A stretch of DNA of 64,000 nucleotides, from positions 124,001 through 188,000 of the forward strand of contig NZ_JALHLP010000003.1 in assembly GCF_022844465.1 (NCBI RefSeq), written 5' to 3'. Within the stretch, counting starts at the first letter, position 1. Each line of letters begins with the position of its first letter. Below, one piece after another: positions 40,622 through 48,425 of the stretch. Below the pieces are notes generated by a model, which was not told where the DNA came from, did not search any database, and saw nothing but the letters and a program-made list of their open reading frames with translations. The stretch comes from Bradyrhizobium sp. GTDB lineage: Bacteria > Pseudomonadota > Alphaproteobacteria > Rhizobiales > Xanthobacteraceae. The position numbers were made by a program, and so were the translations under genes.

Positions 40622-41755
40622 TCAATAACGGTAGGGCTCGATATCAAGGAGCGGAAAGGCGCTGAACACGCTCGGCGGATTGGTCGGCGTCGTCGGGTGC
40701 AGGCAGGTCTTGTTCAGTTCGCTCAGGCTGGTGACGCCCAGCAACCCCAGGCAACGGATCACCTCGTCTTCGAGCAGCTCCAGCATCCGCACGATGCCGG
40801 CCTGTCCCGCGGCGGCGAGCGCCCAGCATTGCAGGCGCCCGATCCCGACCAGATCGGCGCCGGAGGCGATCGCCTTGACGATATCGGTGCCACGGCAGAA
40901 CGAGCCGTCAACCATGATCTTGGCGCGGCCGCCGACAGCCTCGACGATTTCCGGCAGCACGTGCATCGCTCCGCGGCCGTGATCGAGTTGCCGTCCGCCA
41001 TGGTTGGAGACATAGATCCAGTCAACGCCGTGGTCGAGCGCGATGGCGGCGTCTTCCGCGGTGGCGATGCCTTTGATAACCAGTGGGACCTTGTACTTGT
41101 CCTTGATCAGCTTCACCGTGCGCCATTCGAGCCCCTTCTGGAAATCGCCGCCGGTGGCGCGGATGCGGCTTTCCCGGACATACCGTTTGGCGATGTCGCG
41201 TTCGCGCCGGCTGTAATGCGCGGTGTCGACGGTCAGGCAGAACGCGGCATAGCCGTTGTCAATCGTGCGGCTGACGGCGTCTTCGACAAAGGCGTCGTCG
41301 CCGCGGACATAGAGCTGATAGAAGCGCAGTGCGTCCGGCGCGGCCTTGGCGGTCGCCTCCAGCCCTGGCTCGGACACCGAACTGAGCATATGGGCCGCGC
41401 CGAACTGCCCGGCCCCGCTAGCGACTGCCGCCCCCGAATCGGGATCGAAAATCTCCAGAGCCCCCACCGGTGCGATAAACACCGGCAGGCGCAAGCGGCG
41501 CCCGAACACCTCGGCGGAGGCGTCGACCTTGGCGACATTGCGCAGCACCCGCGGCCGGAACGCGATCTCGTCGAGCGCCATCCGGTTGCGGCGCATCGTG
41601 GTTTCGGTTTCCGCGGCGCCGACTATGTAGTCCCAGGCGTTCTGGTTCAGCCGCGCGCGGGCCTTGCGCACCAGTTCGTGGAGGTTCTGGAATTCCTCGC
41701 CGCTGGCGCCAAGCTCGACATTCCTCGCCGGCCGGATCGGGGTCCCGTCATTCAT
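40622..41755 (-). CDS. FMN-dependent alpha-hydroxy acid dehydrogenase (LldD/glycolate oxidase family)
   Basis: A 377-residue TIM-barrel flavoenzyme. FIAPVGALEIF and VDTAHYSRRERD are present, and YVSNHGGRQLDHG has the catalytic His-Arg pair (NHGGRQLD) of L-2-hydroxyacid oxidases. The FMN phosphate loop VDGSFCRGTDIVKA is intact; Phe and Cys replace the commoner Gly-Val/Ile-Arg residues in this loop. It oxidises an L-2-hydroxy acid to a 2-oxo acid. It lies 115 nt after a CoA-transferase gene on the same strand. Lactate, mandelate or glycolate are possible substrates. Confidence 0.87.
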   Translation of the reverse strand: MNDGTPIRPARNVELGASGEEFQNLHELVRKARARLNQNAWDYIVGAAETETTMRRNRMALDEIAFRPRVLRNVAKVDASAEVFGRRLRLPVFIAPVGALEIFDPDSGAAVASGAGQFGAAHMLSSVSEPGLEATAKAAPDALRFYQLYVRGDDAFVEDAVSRTIDNGYAAFCLTVDTAHYSRRERDIAKRYVRESRIRATGGDFQKGLEWRTVKLIKDKYKVPLVIKGIATAEDAAIALDHGVDWIYVSNHGGRQLDHGRGAMHVLPEIVEAVGGRAKIMVDGSFCRGTDIVKAIASGADLVGIGRLQCWALAAAGQAGIVRMLELLEDEVIRCLGLLGVTSLSELNKTCLHPTTPTNPPSVFSAFPLLDIEPYRY

Positions 41756-41784
41756 AGTTTTTCTCTCCCATTTTGACCGACATT

Positions 41785-41836
41785 AAAGCGTTTTGGAGCC
41801 AGGTGGAAACCGGTTCCACGCGCCAAGAAATACAAA
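41785..41836. repeat. GGAAACCGGTTC-type intergenic repeat, shortened copy
   Basis: GCGTTTTGGAGCCAGGTGG followed by AAACCGGTTCCACG aligns with GCGTTTTCAACCCAAGTGG and AACCGGTTCGCG at 50.03 kb. The shared order GCGTTTT, AGGTGG/AAGTGG, CCGGTTC is typical of an element scattered in Bradyrhizobium-group genomes. This copy lacks the hairpin end. Confidence 0.55.
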
Positions 41837-41870
41837 TCTGTTTCTGGAGGATAGGCTATCTGATCGCCGC

Positions 41871-43142
41871 TCAGCCGGAATTCCCCGTCGTCCCGAAAGC
41901 TCCTGCCCCGGCCAAGGCTCCAATACGCCGGTCGTCATATCCGAGGGTCTTTCGCAACACCTGCTCGGTGTGCTCCCCCAGCAGCGGCGCCGCGACCGGG
42001 TAGATCGCCGGCGTCAGGCTCATTTGAAGCGGCGTTTCGATGTTGGGCACGGTGCCCGCCGTCGGATGCGATATCCGGCTAAGGCGGTCGCGGCCGCGCA
42101 CCTCAGGGGCGTTGAAGCCCTGCTCAACGGTGCGCAGATAGCCGACCGGGATGTTGGCTTTCTTCATCTTTGCCATCCAGTATTCGAGAGTGTTGCCGGC
42201 AAAGACGCTAGCGATGATGGCGCGCAGCTTTTCCCTGTTGGCCGTGCGCGCTTTCCGGTGCGCAAATTCGGGATCAGTGACAAGGTCCGGCCGCTCGAGC
42301 ACCTCCGTCACCAGTCGACGGTAGAGCCGGTCGTTGGCACAGGCCATGTAAAGCGGCCCGTCGGACGCCCGATAAACCCCGACGGTCGGCGATCCGTTCG
42401 GCGAGTTTCCAAAGCGGCCGGGGTTTTCGCCGCTGATCAGATATGCCATGCCATAGAAACCCGTCATCGCCACGGCGGTGTCGATCAGCGCCACCTCGAC
42501 CTGCTGGCCGCGGCCGAGGCGATCGCGCGCGATCAGCGCCAGCAGGATCGCGTTGCAGGCCGACATGCCCGTCGCCAAGTCGACAATAGGCGGACCCGTG
42601 CGCACCGGCTCACCGTCCGCAAAGCCATTGAGCGACATGAAGCCGCTTTCGGCTTGCGTGATCGGGTCGAACCCCGGACGAAGCGCGAACTCTCCCTTGC
42701 GGCCGTAGGCCGAGATCGAGCAATAGATCAGGCGCGGATTGGTTGGCGCGACAGAGGCATAATCCAGACCGAACTTCTTCATCACGCCGCCGGAGAAATT
42801 CTCCACGACGACGTCGGCCTTTGCGATCAGTTCGCGCGCAACCTCCAGCGCCGCGGCATTGTTGAAATCGAGCACGATGCCGCGCTTGTTGCGATTGAGA
42901 CTGAGGAAGGCGGCGCTCTCGCCGCCGATTTCGGCATGCTCGTAGTGGCGGGTGTCGTCGCCACCATCGGGATTCTCGATCTTGATGACCTCAGCGCCGA
43001 AATCGGCTAGCGTCTGCGTGCATGCCGGGCCGGCGACGACGCGGGTGAAGTCGATGACCAGCAGACCATCAAGAGCAGTCGGCTCGCCCTGTGCGCGCGG
43101 CGTTCGTTCCGGCAATAGCGGCCTGGCAGTCATATCCGGCAT
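41871..43142 (-). CDS. Family III CoA-transferase (CaiB/BaiF)
   Basis: A 423-residue paralogue of the 2.7-kb gene. VIDFTRVVAGPACTQTLADFGAEVIKIE, split here as DFTRVVAGP and FGAEVIKIE, LNRNKRGIVLD, VVVENFSGGV and RPGFDPITQAESG with the catalytic Asp are present. It moves CoA between carboxylates. A 2-hydroxyacid dehydrogenase follows on the same strand, so the acid may be the product of, or precursor to, that enzyme. It ends in a Gly/Ala-rich tail. It lies between the two blocks of prophage genes. Confidence 0.9.
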   Translation of the reverse strand: MPDMTARPLLPERTPRAQGEPTALDGLLVIDFTRVVAGPACTQTLADFGAEVIKIENPDGGDDTRHYEHAEIGGESAAFLSLNRNKRGIVLDFNNAAALEVARELIAKADVVVENFSGGVMKKFGLDYASVAPTNPRLIYCSISAYGRKGEFALRPGFDPITQAESGFMSLNGFADGEPVRTGPPIVDLATGMSACNAILLALIARDRLGRGQQVEVALIDTAVAMTGFYGMAYLISGENPGRFGNSPNGSPTVGVYRASDGPLYMACANDRLYRRLVTEVLERPDLVTDPEFAHRKARTANREKLRAIIASVFAGNTLEYWMAKMKKANIPVGYLRTVEQGFNAPEVRGRDRLSRISHPTAGTVPNIETPLQMSLTPAIYPVAAPLLGEHTEQVLRKTLGYDDRRIGALAGAGAFGTTGNSG

Positions 43143-43335
43143 TTCCCCCCGCTATTTCGCCTGACGAAATCCATGACTTGGCCGCTCCAGGCGAACGTGA
43201 CGCCTTTTACCGGATGCAGGCGGATAACGCCAAACCCCGATTTTGCAGGGCAGGACTTGCCAGTGACATGCCTCGACCTGGATGCGGCGGCAAGCTTGCG
43301 ATCGCCTGTGCCGTGCTCCAGACGTTGCGAACCGG

Positions 43336-43923
43336 TTACGTCTGAGACTGGCCGGGCGGGGTTTTGACCGAAATCGGATGTTCCGTCGCAAACCCATAGA
43401 GCAGCGCCAGGCGGTCCAGACATTCCCGCAATCGCCTCGAGAAATAGTCGTTCCATCGCTGGGTACGCAGCCCCCGGCGCAATCCGACCTGCTCCATGGT
43501 CAGGCCATGGACCAGGACATCATGCACCAGCGCCGAGCCATCGGCGCCCAGTTCGCGTTCGGCACGGTTCAGTCGAAGCACGGCCTTGCGCTGGCCCTCG
43601 GTGATCGGCTCGCGCGGTTGCCCGCCATCGACATATTCTCGCGTCGGATCGACGGCGCGCGGGCCACGCTCGGCCTTTTCCCAATCGCTCTGAAACGCCC
43701 GTCCGGCCTGATACTGCGCTTCGTCGATCTGGCGATGCGAGTGCAGGCGGCCGAGCGGATCGTTCCGGATCGAACGCAGCGCGACGATCTTCTCGCCCGG
43801 CTCGAGCGCCAGCGGATTGTCAACCTCGACGGCGGCGACCTCGGCATTGCGCAGCAAGTCGCGGGATCGGCGGTCGTGCGCCCTCGCGGGGTCATGTGGC
43901 TTCTTGCGTCTGGCTCTGGGCAT
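43336..43923 (-). CDS. Hypothetical phage-associated protein with HTH-like C-terminus
   Basis: A 195-residue basic protein. The N-terminus MPRARRKKPHDPARAHDRRS is strongly charged. The C-terminal region from LVHDVLVHGLTMEQVGLRRG to RRLRECLDRLALLYG has the rhythm of a sigma-70 region-4-like or late-regulator helix-turn-helix, with LTMEQVGLRRGL as the turn. ATG 43923 is used since AGGGAGTC lies upstream. It follows the GcrA-like gene by 47 nt on the same strand, so the two are probably controlled together. No family was recognised. Confidence 0.55.
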   Translation of the reverse strand: MPRARRKKPHDPARAHDRRSRDLLRNAEVAAVEVDNPLALEPGEKIVALRSIRNDPLGRLHSHRQIDEAQYQAGRAFQSDWEKAERGPRAVDPTREYVDGGQPREPITEGQRKAVLRLNRAERELGADGSALVHDVLVHGLTMEQVGLRRGLRTQRWNDYFSRRLRECLDRLALLYGFATEHPISVKTPPGQSQT

Positions 43924-43970
43924 GTGCAATGACTCCCTGGAAAATCGGATATGAATGCGGTGACGGGATT

Positions 43971-44504
43971 TCAAGCCGTCACGAGGAACTGCAACCAGGC
44001 ATCGACCGCAGCGCCGTTCTCCGGGATGACCGGGTTGCGGCTCAGATTAAAATGCGGGGAGCAGTAACTTGATCCGGCGCGGCGCGGACGGCCGCAGAAG
44101 GTGATGGCCTCACCCTCTCCATCGCCGCCGTAGGGATAGCGGCAATCCCCTTGCTCCAGCTCGGTCAACGCCAGGTGACGCGGCTCGACTGCGGCACAGC
44201 GCAACTTCCTGGGCTTGGTCCGCTCGAACACTGGCGTCGGCCAGTGAAACGCAGGCCACCGGGGCTCGGCCTGACGAGCCTCGCCAGGCACCTGCGGCTT
44301 CGAGGATAGGACGGCCAGCGGCAGCGCCACACGGTCTTGTCCCAGCAGCCCCATGCGCTTCGCGCGACCAAGCGCGGCGTTGCGCGTATAGGCGGTCTTG
44401 AATTGTGAATTGATCGCTTCGGCGGCCTTTGCAAACGACAGGCCTTTGGCGAGGTGCTCCCGCAGGGCGTCCGAATGCTCGGGCGCCCAGTTCGTCGGTT
44501 CCAT
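43971..44504 (-). CDS. GcrA-family cell cycle regulator, phage-borne type
   Basis: A 177-residue protein. The N-terminal HTH region has NWAPEHSDALREHLAKGLSF, split as WAPEHSDALREH and GLSFAKAAEAIN, then TRNAALGRAKRMGLLG, which matches the GcrA DNA-binding pattern 'TRNAViGkvhRLgL'. A C-terminal Cys/His cluster (GDCRYPYGG, FCGRP, YCSPHF) resembles the GcrA sigma-interacting end. GcrA acts with sigma-70 at methylated GANTC-type sites in Alphaproteobacteria. This copy is divergent from the S24 repressor and sits where lambdoid phages place an early regulator. ATG 44504 follows AGGACAG. Confidence 0.75.
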   Translation of the reverse strand: MEPTNWAPEHSDALREHLAKGLSFAKAAEAINSQFKTAYTRNAALGRAKRMGLLGQDRVALPLAVLSSKPQVPGEARQAEPRWPAFHWPTPVFERTKPRKLRCAAVEPRHLALTELEQGDCRYPYGGDGEGEAITFCGRPRRAGSSYCSPHFNLSRNPVIPENGAAVDAWLQFLVTA

Positions 44505-44552
44505 GATCTGTCCTTGCTGTCCTGAACGCGCTGCCCGACGCCGGTTCATAAT

Positions 44553-44567
44553 TTCTGATATTCCGAA
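44553..44567. promoter_or_regulatory. Repressor operator O1
   Basis: TTCTGA-TAT-TCCGAA fits the dyad TTCNGA-N3-TCNGAA with one arm mismatch. It lies between the divergent GcrA-like and S24 repressor genes, within the spacer of a possible minus-strand promoter whose -35 is AGTCAA (44572-44577, TTGACT on minus). Confidence 0.65.
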
Positions 44568-44585
44568 TTAAAAGTCAAGCTTGAT

Positions 44586-44600
44586 TTCGGATATTCGGAA
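44586..44600. promoter_or_regulatory. Repressor operator O2
   Basis: TTCGGA-TAT-TCGGAA fits the same dyad with one mismatch and lies 33 bp from O1, about three helical turns. It overlaps a probable plus-strand promoter (TTGATT at 44581-44586) of the repressor gene, which suggests autoregulation. Confidence 0.65.
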
Positions 44601-44635
44601 TTGCTATGGTGGTGCGATTCGAAAGGGTTTGAACC

Positions 44636-45277
44636 ATGCTGGACATCGGGTTGATCGAACGCGGCCTGGAGAAGCCAGGCAAGACCAAGGGCGGGTTGGC
44701 CGCGGCGATGGGCGTGCGCCCCGGTGCGGTTTCCGAAATCCTGTCCGGGATACGCCTCATCAAGGCATCGGAGATAGCGCCGATTATCGAGTATCTCGAA
44801 CTGAACTCGGTGCCGATCATGGGTCGCGTCGGCGCAGGCGCCTCGATCGAGCCGGAACACGAGCAGGTTCCGCCGGAGGGCCTTGGCGAGGTCGAGTTGC
44901 CGTTCCCGATTGCCGAGGAGACCATTGCTTTCGAAGTCGCCGGCGATTCGATGCTGCCAAAATACGAGAATGGCGACGTGATCGTGGTCTATCGCGAACA
45001 GCGGCATCCGCTCTCGAGCTTCTATGGCGAGGAAGCCGCCGTTCGCCTCAAGACCGGCGAGCGCTATCTGAAGACGATCGAGCGTGGAAAATCCCCAACC
45101 TCGGTGAACCTTACCAGCTTCAACGCCAAGCCGATCAGCGGCGTCAAGCTGGAGTGGATTGGCGAGATTTGCGTCACCCTGCCAAGAGGACAGATTGAGC
45201 GGCTCCGCAACAAGGCTTCTGCCCGGTCCCGCAAGGCGGCAAAGCCGCCGGGCGGACGCCCTCCTGACCGGCAATGA
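44636..45277 (+). CDS. S24-type phage repressor (cI/LexA-like)
   Basis: A 213-residue repressor. An N-terminal HTH spans about 5-45 (GGLAAAMGVRPGAVSEILSG). A linker with GRVGAGAS gives the probable Ala-Gly self-cleavage site at about 64-69. The peptidase domain has AGDSM with Ser104 and YLKTI with Lys145 as candidate catalytic dyad. Such repressors hold a prophage silent and self-cleave with RecA after DNA damage. AAAGGG precedes ATG 44636. Three matched dyads flank the gene. The C-terminal tail of about 30 residues is basic and proline-rich, which is unusual for the family. Confidence 0.85.
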   Translation: MLDIGLIERGLEKPGKTKGGLAAAMGVRPGAVSEILSGIRLIKASEIAPIIEYLELNSVPIMGRVGAGASIEPEHEQVPPEGLGEVELPFPIAEETIAFEVAGDSMLPKYENGDVIVVYREQRHPLSSFYGEEAAVRLKTGERYLKTIERGKSPTSVNLTSFNAKPISGVKLEWIGEICVTLPRGQIERLRNKASARSRKAAKPPGGRPPDRQ

Positions 45278-45343
45278 ACCGCCATCGCCGCGACGTCTGA
45301 TTCGAGTCGCGGCGCGGCGTTTCTCTTCTTCCAAATTGAAGAC

Positions 45344-45372
45344 TTGACAATTTTCTGATTTTCAGAAATACT
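45344..45372 (+). promoter_or_regulatory. Sigma-70 promoter with embedded repressor operator O3
   Basis: TTGACA (45344-45349) and AATACT (45367-45372) are spaced exactly 17 bp. The perfect dyad TTCTGA-TTT-TCAGAA (45353-45367) fills the spacer, so a bound repressor would block polymerase. The promoter drives the gene starting at 45416. Confidence 0.75.
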
Positions 45373-45415
45373 CAGCCATGGTTTGCGGTATCAGGACAAG
45401 GGTGCCATTGCCAGC

Positions 45416-45691
45416 ATGCAGTATTTTGTCGTGATGATCGATTACGGCCGCCGCGGTCGCGAGGCCATCGTCGATCCGGAAATCACCAGGCGCGAGGTCG
45501 TCTCCCGGATCGCGTCGGGCGAGTACAGCAATATCAGCTTCATCCATGAAGTCGCCGATTGCTCGGTTCAAGATATCACTGAAGAGATTCTTAACGAGGC
45601 CGCGCTGCCCGAACTCGGGACGTCAGGCGCGGGCCTGCAGGACAGCCACCTTGATCACGTCCGCGACCTCCGCAAGCATGAGAGGGCCTGA
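45416..45691 (+). CDS. Small hypothetical protein under repressor control
   Basis: A 91-residue acidic protein. It starts MQYFVVMIDYGRRGREAIVD, then SGEYSNISFIHEVADCSVQ and ITEEILNEA. I recognise no functional domain, though similar small proteins seem common in Bradyrhizobium-group genomes. ATG 45416 follows AAGGGTG; an in-frame TTG at 45383 would add 11 residues. It lies 139 nt downstream of the repressor gene with its own strong promoter, which contains operator O3. Release when the repressor is cleaved would make it a lysogeny-exit or SOS-linked gene, which is inference. Confidence 0.65.
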   Translation: MQYFVVMIDYGRRGREAIVDPEITRREVVSRIASGEYSNISFIHEVADCSVQDITEEILNEAALPELGTSGAGLQDSHLDHVRDLRKHERA

Positions 45692-45758
45692 TCGCGGCCG
45701 ATCACCAGCAGCTCGAATCGCGAACTCCATCGACGCGGAGAGCCCGAGCATTGAACGA

Positions 45759-47060
45759 TCAGTCCACCGGAAGCGCGCCCTTCAGGCGCATCGCGCTGTC
45801 GCGCAGCATTGCCGGATTGAGCCTTCCCTCGGTGGCTGCTGCCGCCGCGCAAGCGAAGATTCGATAGAACTGCGCTCCATCAAAGGCGACCAGCAACAGA
45901 TCGACCCCGGCATTAAGTGCCTCGACGACTGCCGTACAGACATCGCGCTGATAGATCGCGCCCATCACCAGATCGTCGGTCATGACGACGCCCTGATAGT
46001 TCCATCTCTTGCGGATGATGCCGTCAACGACGCGGCGGGAATGCGATGCCGGACGGTCCGGGTCGATGGCCGCCAGCGTCACATGTCCGACCATCAGGTG
46101 CGCCTTCGATCCGGCCAGCACACTTCTGAACGGTATCCAGTCGAAAGCTTCAAGTTGCTCTACCGGGGTAACGAGATCAGCGCTGAAATGGTGGGTATCG
46201 GAACGAACGCGGCCGAGCCCGGGAAAGTGCTTTACGGCAGCGCCGAGGCCCGCGCCTTCCAGGCCCTTTATATAGCTGAGCGCAATCCCGGCCACGGTGT
46301 CGGGATCGCCGGATATCGCGCGGTGGCCGATCAGCGTATTGAAATCGAACCGGTTGCGGGTCGGTTCGGGGCGCAGATCCAGCACCGGCGCCAGATTGAG
46401 GTTGACGCCGAGCGCCGCCAGCTCATGCCCGTGGAGACGTCCAAACGCCTCCGCTTTTTCCGAACGATCTTCCGGTGCAAGACCCGCCAGCGCCGATAGC
46501 GCCGGCAACGTGGTCAGGGGCGGCGCCAGATGCGAGACAATGCCGCCTTCCTGGTCAGCAGCAACGATAAGGGGCGATAGGCCGGCGGCGCGCCGTCTGG
46601 CTTGAAGCGCCGAGATTTCGTCTCTCAGCCGCTCCGCTGACGTTCCCGCGATATTGCGCCTCGTAACATAGACGCCCGAAATCAACCCCTTCTCGGCGAG
46701 AACAGCCACTTCAGAAAACGACGAGTATCCGACGACGAAGTGCCGCCCAAGGCTGTGGGCCTGCGCAACCTCGGTCTGCAGAACGTTTTTCTTGCGCCAC
46801 TCAAACGACGCATGTGCTGCGAGCATCGATAGTGACGGCAGGCACCACAGCACAATGAGCAACCGCGCCGCGCCCCCTCGCTTCCAGTACCCGCGGCGAA
46901 TCAAGACAGCCGCACCCATGACACTCGCCGCGGCGAGCGCCAGGTTGCCAGGACCCCGCAGCAAGATCAGGTAAGGATCGTTCTTGTTGGCCGCCGCGAA
47001 CAGCAACGCCGACCCGGCGAGCCAGACCAGGATAAGGCCGATACGTCTGAAGACATTCAT
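45759..47060 (-). CDS. Glycoside hydrolase family 3 protein with membrane-anchored N-terminus (NagZ-like)
   Basis: A 433-residue protein. Three hydrophobic segments occupy about 6-24, 36-54 and 64-84. The GH3 barrel follows: VAADQEGGIVSHL, LAPVLDL, KHFPGLGRVRSDTHH with the KH and DTHH motifs of NagZ, and VVMTDDLVMGAI, where Asp of MTDD is the nucleophile. NagZ removes N-acetylglucosamine from peptidoglycan fragments, usually as a soluble cytoplasmic enzyme. The membrane module could place the domain in the periplasm. It has no second GH3 domain. It is monocistronic, between the prophage end and the two-component locus. Confidence 0.85.
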   Translation of the reverse strand: MNVFRRIGLILVWLAGSALLFAAANKNDPYLILLRGPGNLALAAASVMGAAVLIRRGYWKRGGAARLLIVLWCLPSLSMLAAHASFEWRKKNVLQTEVAQAHSLGRHFVVGYSSFSEVAVLAEKGLISGVYVTRRNIAGTSAERLRDEISALQARRRAAGLSPLIVAADQEGGIVSHLAPPLTTLPALSALAGLAPEDRSEKAEAFGRLHGHELAALGVNLNLAPVLDLRPEPTRNRFDFNTLIGHRAISGDPDTVAGIALSYIKGLEGAGLGAAVKHFPGLGRVRSDTHHFSADLVTPVEQLEAFDWIPFRSVLAGSKAHLMVGHVTLAAIDPDRPASHSRRVVDGIIRKRWNYQGVVMTDDLVMGAIYQRDVCTAVVEALNAGVDLLLVAFDGAQFYRIFACAAAAATEGRLNPAMLRDSAMRLKGALPVD

Positions 47061-47340
47061 GGGTTGAACGGGGCTCTGGCAGGAACGATTGAGATTGTCC
47101 CCGTATCAAACTCGCCACGCGCCGGCGAGCGCAGAAGCGCGACTGCACGGAAACTGCAGAAAAATCCTGAACTAATGCAGGCGGCATTTCCGGCAACTGC
47201 ACGAGGTTGCCGGATAGTCCGCCGTGTAAACCGATGGCAGACATCGGATACCCATTCCCACTCGGCGCGCCAATGACAGTTGGCGGCTAAGCCGGCACTC
47301 CTCGGCGCTGGTTGACAACTTCCCACTCCAGGCAGGTAGC

Positions 47341-47694
47341 GTGACAATAACCGATTTAACTACCCCAACGCCGGGTGCAGGCGCCGCCGAGAGAACCACT
47401 TTTCCGATCAAGCCAGCGACTGCTCTCGCGCTGGCGGCGCTCGCAGACTGGCTGTTCTACGGACAACCGATTGGAATAACGGCCGCGATATTTGCCGTGG
47501 CCATCGCCTGCGGATCGTTGCTCGCCAATCGGCCATGGTTGCGCAGCCCCCAGACACGATCCAGACCTTGTGCGGCGTCGGGATTGGCTTGTAAAACAGC
47601 ATCGGGAGGAAATGGCTTCATGACGCGCGTGGGGATTGCGGAACTGGCGCCTCCTCCGCGCCCTGGACGCCGATCCGAAGCACTCGACGAATAA
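47341..47694 (+). pseudogene. Truncated DUF4173-like membrane protein
   Basis: The GTG-started frame of 117 codons begins with a polar head, then FPIKPATALALAALADWLFYGQPIG, split here as TALALAALADWLFYG and QPIGITAAIFAVAI, followed by SLLANRPWL. These are the first two membrane segments of DUF4153/DUF4173-type proteins, which normally have about 500 residues. After about residue 68 the sequence loses membrane character and ends. In related genomes such a gene sits near a response regulator and kinase, as here. It is probably a decayed copy. Confidence 0.55.
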
Positions 47695-47720
47695 ATAGTA
47701 TGACCTTCCCGGAGGCACGC

Positions 47721-48425
47721 TTGACGCACCGCGTTCTTATTGTTGACGACGACCTGCATATTCGGGAGGTCATCCGTGTCGCCTTGAAGAAGGCCGGCAT
47801 GACCATTTTCGAGGCGCGTGACGGCAAGGAAGCGCTTACCCGCTTTGCCGGCGACAGGCCGGACCTGATTATTCTGGACATCGGGATGCCGGAATTCGAT
47901 GGCCTGGAAGTTTGCCGCGAGATCCGAAAGTCATCGGACGTTCCGATTCTGTTTCTTTCGGCCCGCGACGATGAAATCGATCGCGTGCTGGGCCTCGAGA
48001 TCGGTGGCGACGACTACGTCACGAAACCTTTCAGCCCGCGTGAACTGGTTGCGAGGGTGAATGTCATCCTGCGGCGCATCAACTCGCGCGGGCTGGATAC
48101 GCGGCCTTCGGCGGCGGCCCTTTCCCAAGGCGGGTTGTCGGTCGATGCTGAGCAGCACATCGCCGAGTTTGCGGGAACGCCGCTCCGCCTGACTGCCATC
48201 GAGTTCGGAATTCTCAGGGCGTTTCTCACGCGTCCCACGCTGGTCTTCACCCGCGAGCAGATCATGAACGCCGCCTATCAACTCAACATTCAGGTGTCGG
48301 ACCGCACCATCGACAGCCACATTCGCAACATCCGCGCCAAGCTCTCCGCTGCCAATTGCGACAATGTCATCGAAACCATTCACGGCGTCGGCTTCAAGCT
48401 CGGACGATGCGAGCCGCAGGCATGA
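47721..48425 (+). CDS. OmpR-family response regulator
   Basis: A 234-residue regulator. The receiver domain has VDDDLHIREV, the phospho-acceptor Asp in LIILDIGMPEFDG, LSARDDE and VTKPFSPREL with the signalling Lys. The winged helix starts near 140 and has TREQIMNAAYQL and SDRTIDSHIRNIRAKL. The start is read as TTG 47721, since GGAGG lies 5 nt before it and MTHRVLIVDDD is the usual beginning; ATG 47700 is in frame but lacks a site. Its stop overlaps the kinase start (ATGA). Confidence 0.92.
   Translation: MTHRVLIVDDDLHIREVIRVALKKAGMTIFEARDGKEALTRFAGDRPDLIILDIGMPEFDGLEVCREIRKSSDVPILFLSARDDEIDRVLGLEIGGDDYVTKPFSPRELVARVNVILRRINSRGLDTRPSAAALSQGGLSVDAEQHIAEFAGTPLRLTAIEFGILRAFLTRPTLVFTREQIMNAAYQLNIQVSDRTIDSHIRNIRAKLSAANCDNVIETIHGVGFKLGRCEPQA

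Noticed and set aside
40496..43010. Two long plus-strand frames
   Set aside because: They are antisense to the FMN dehydrogenase and the second CoA-transferase; no ribosome site or domain was seen.
44610..44640. tRNA-like TTCGAAAGGGTTTGAAC sequence near the repressor
   Set aside because: No cloverleaf can be built around it; it is the leader of the repressor gene.
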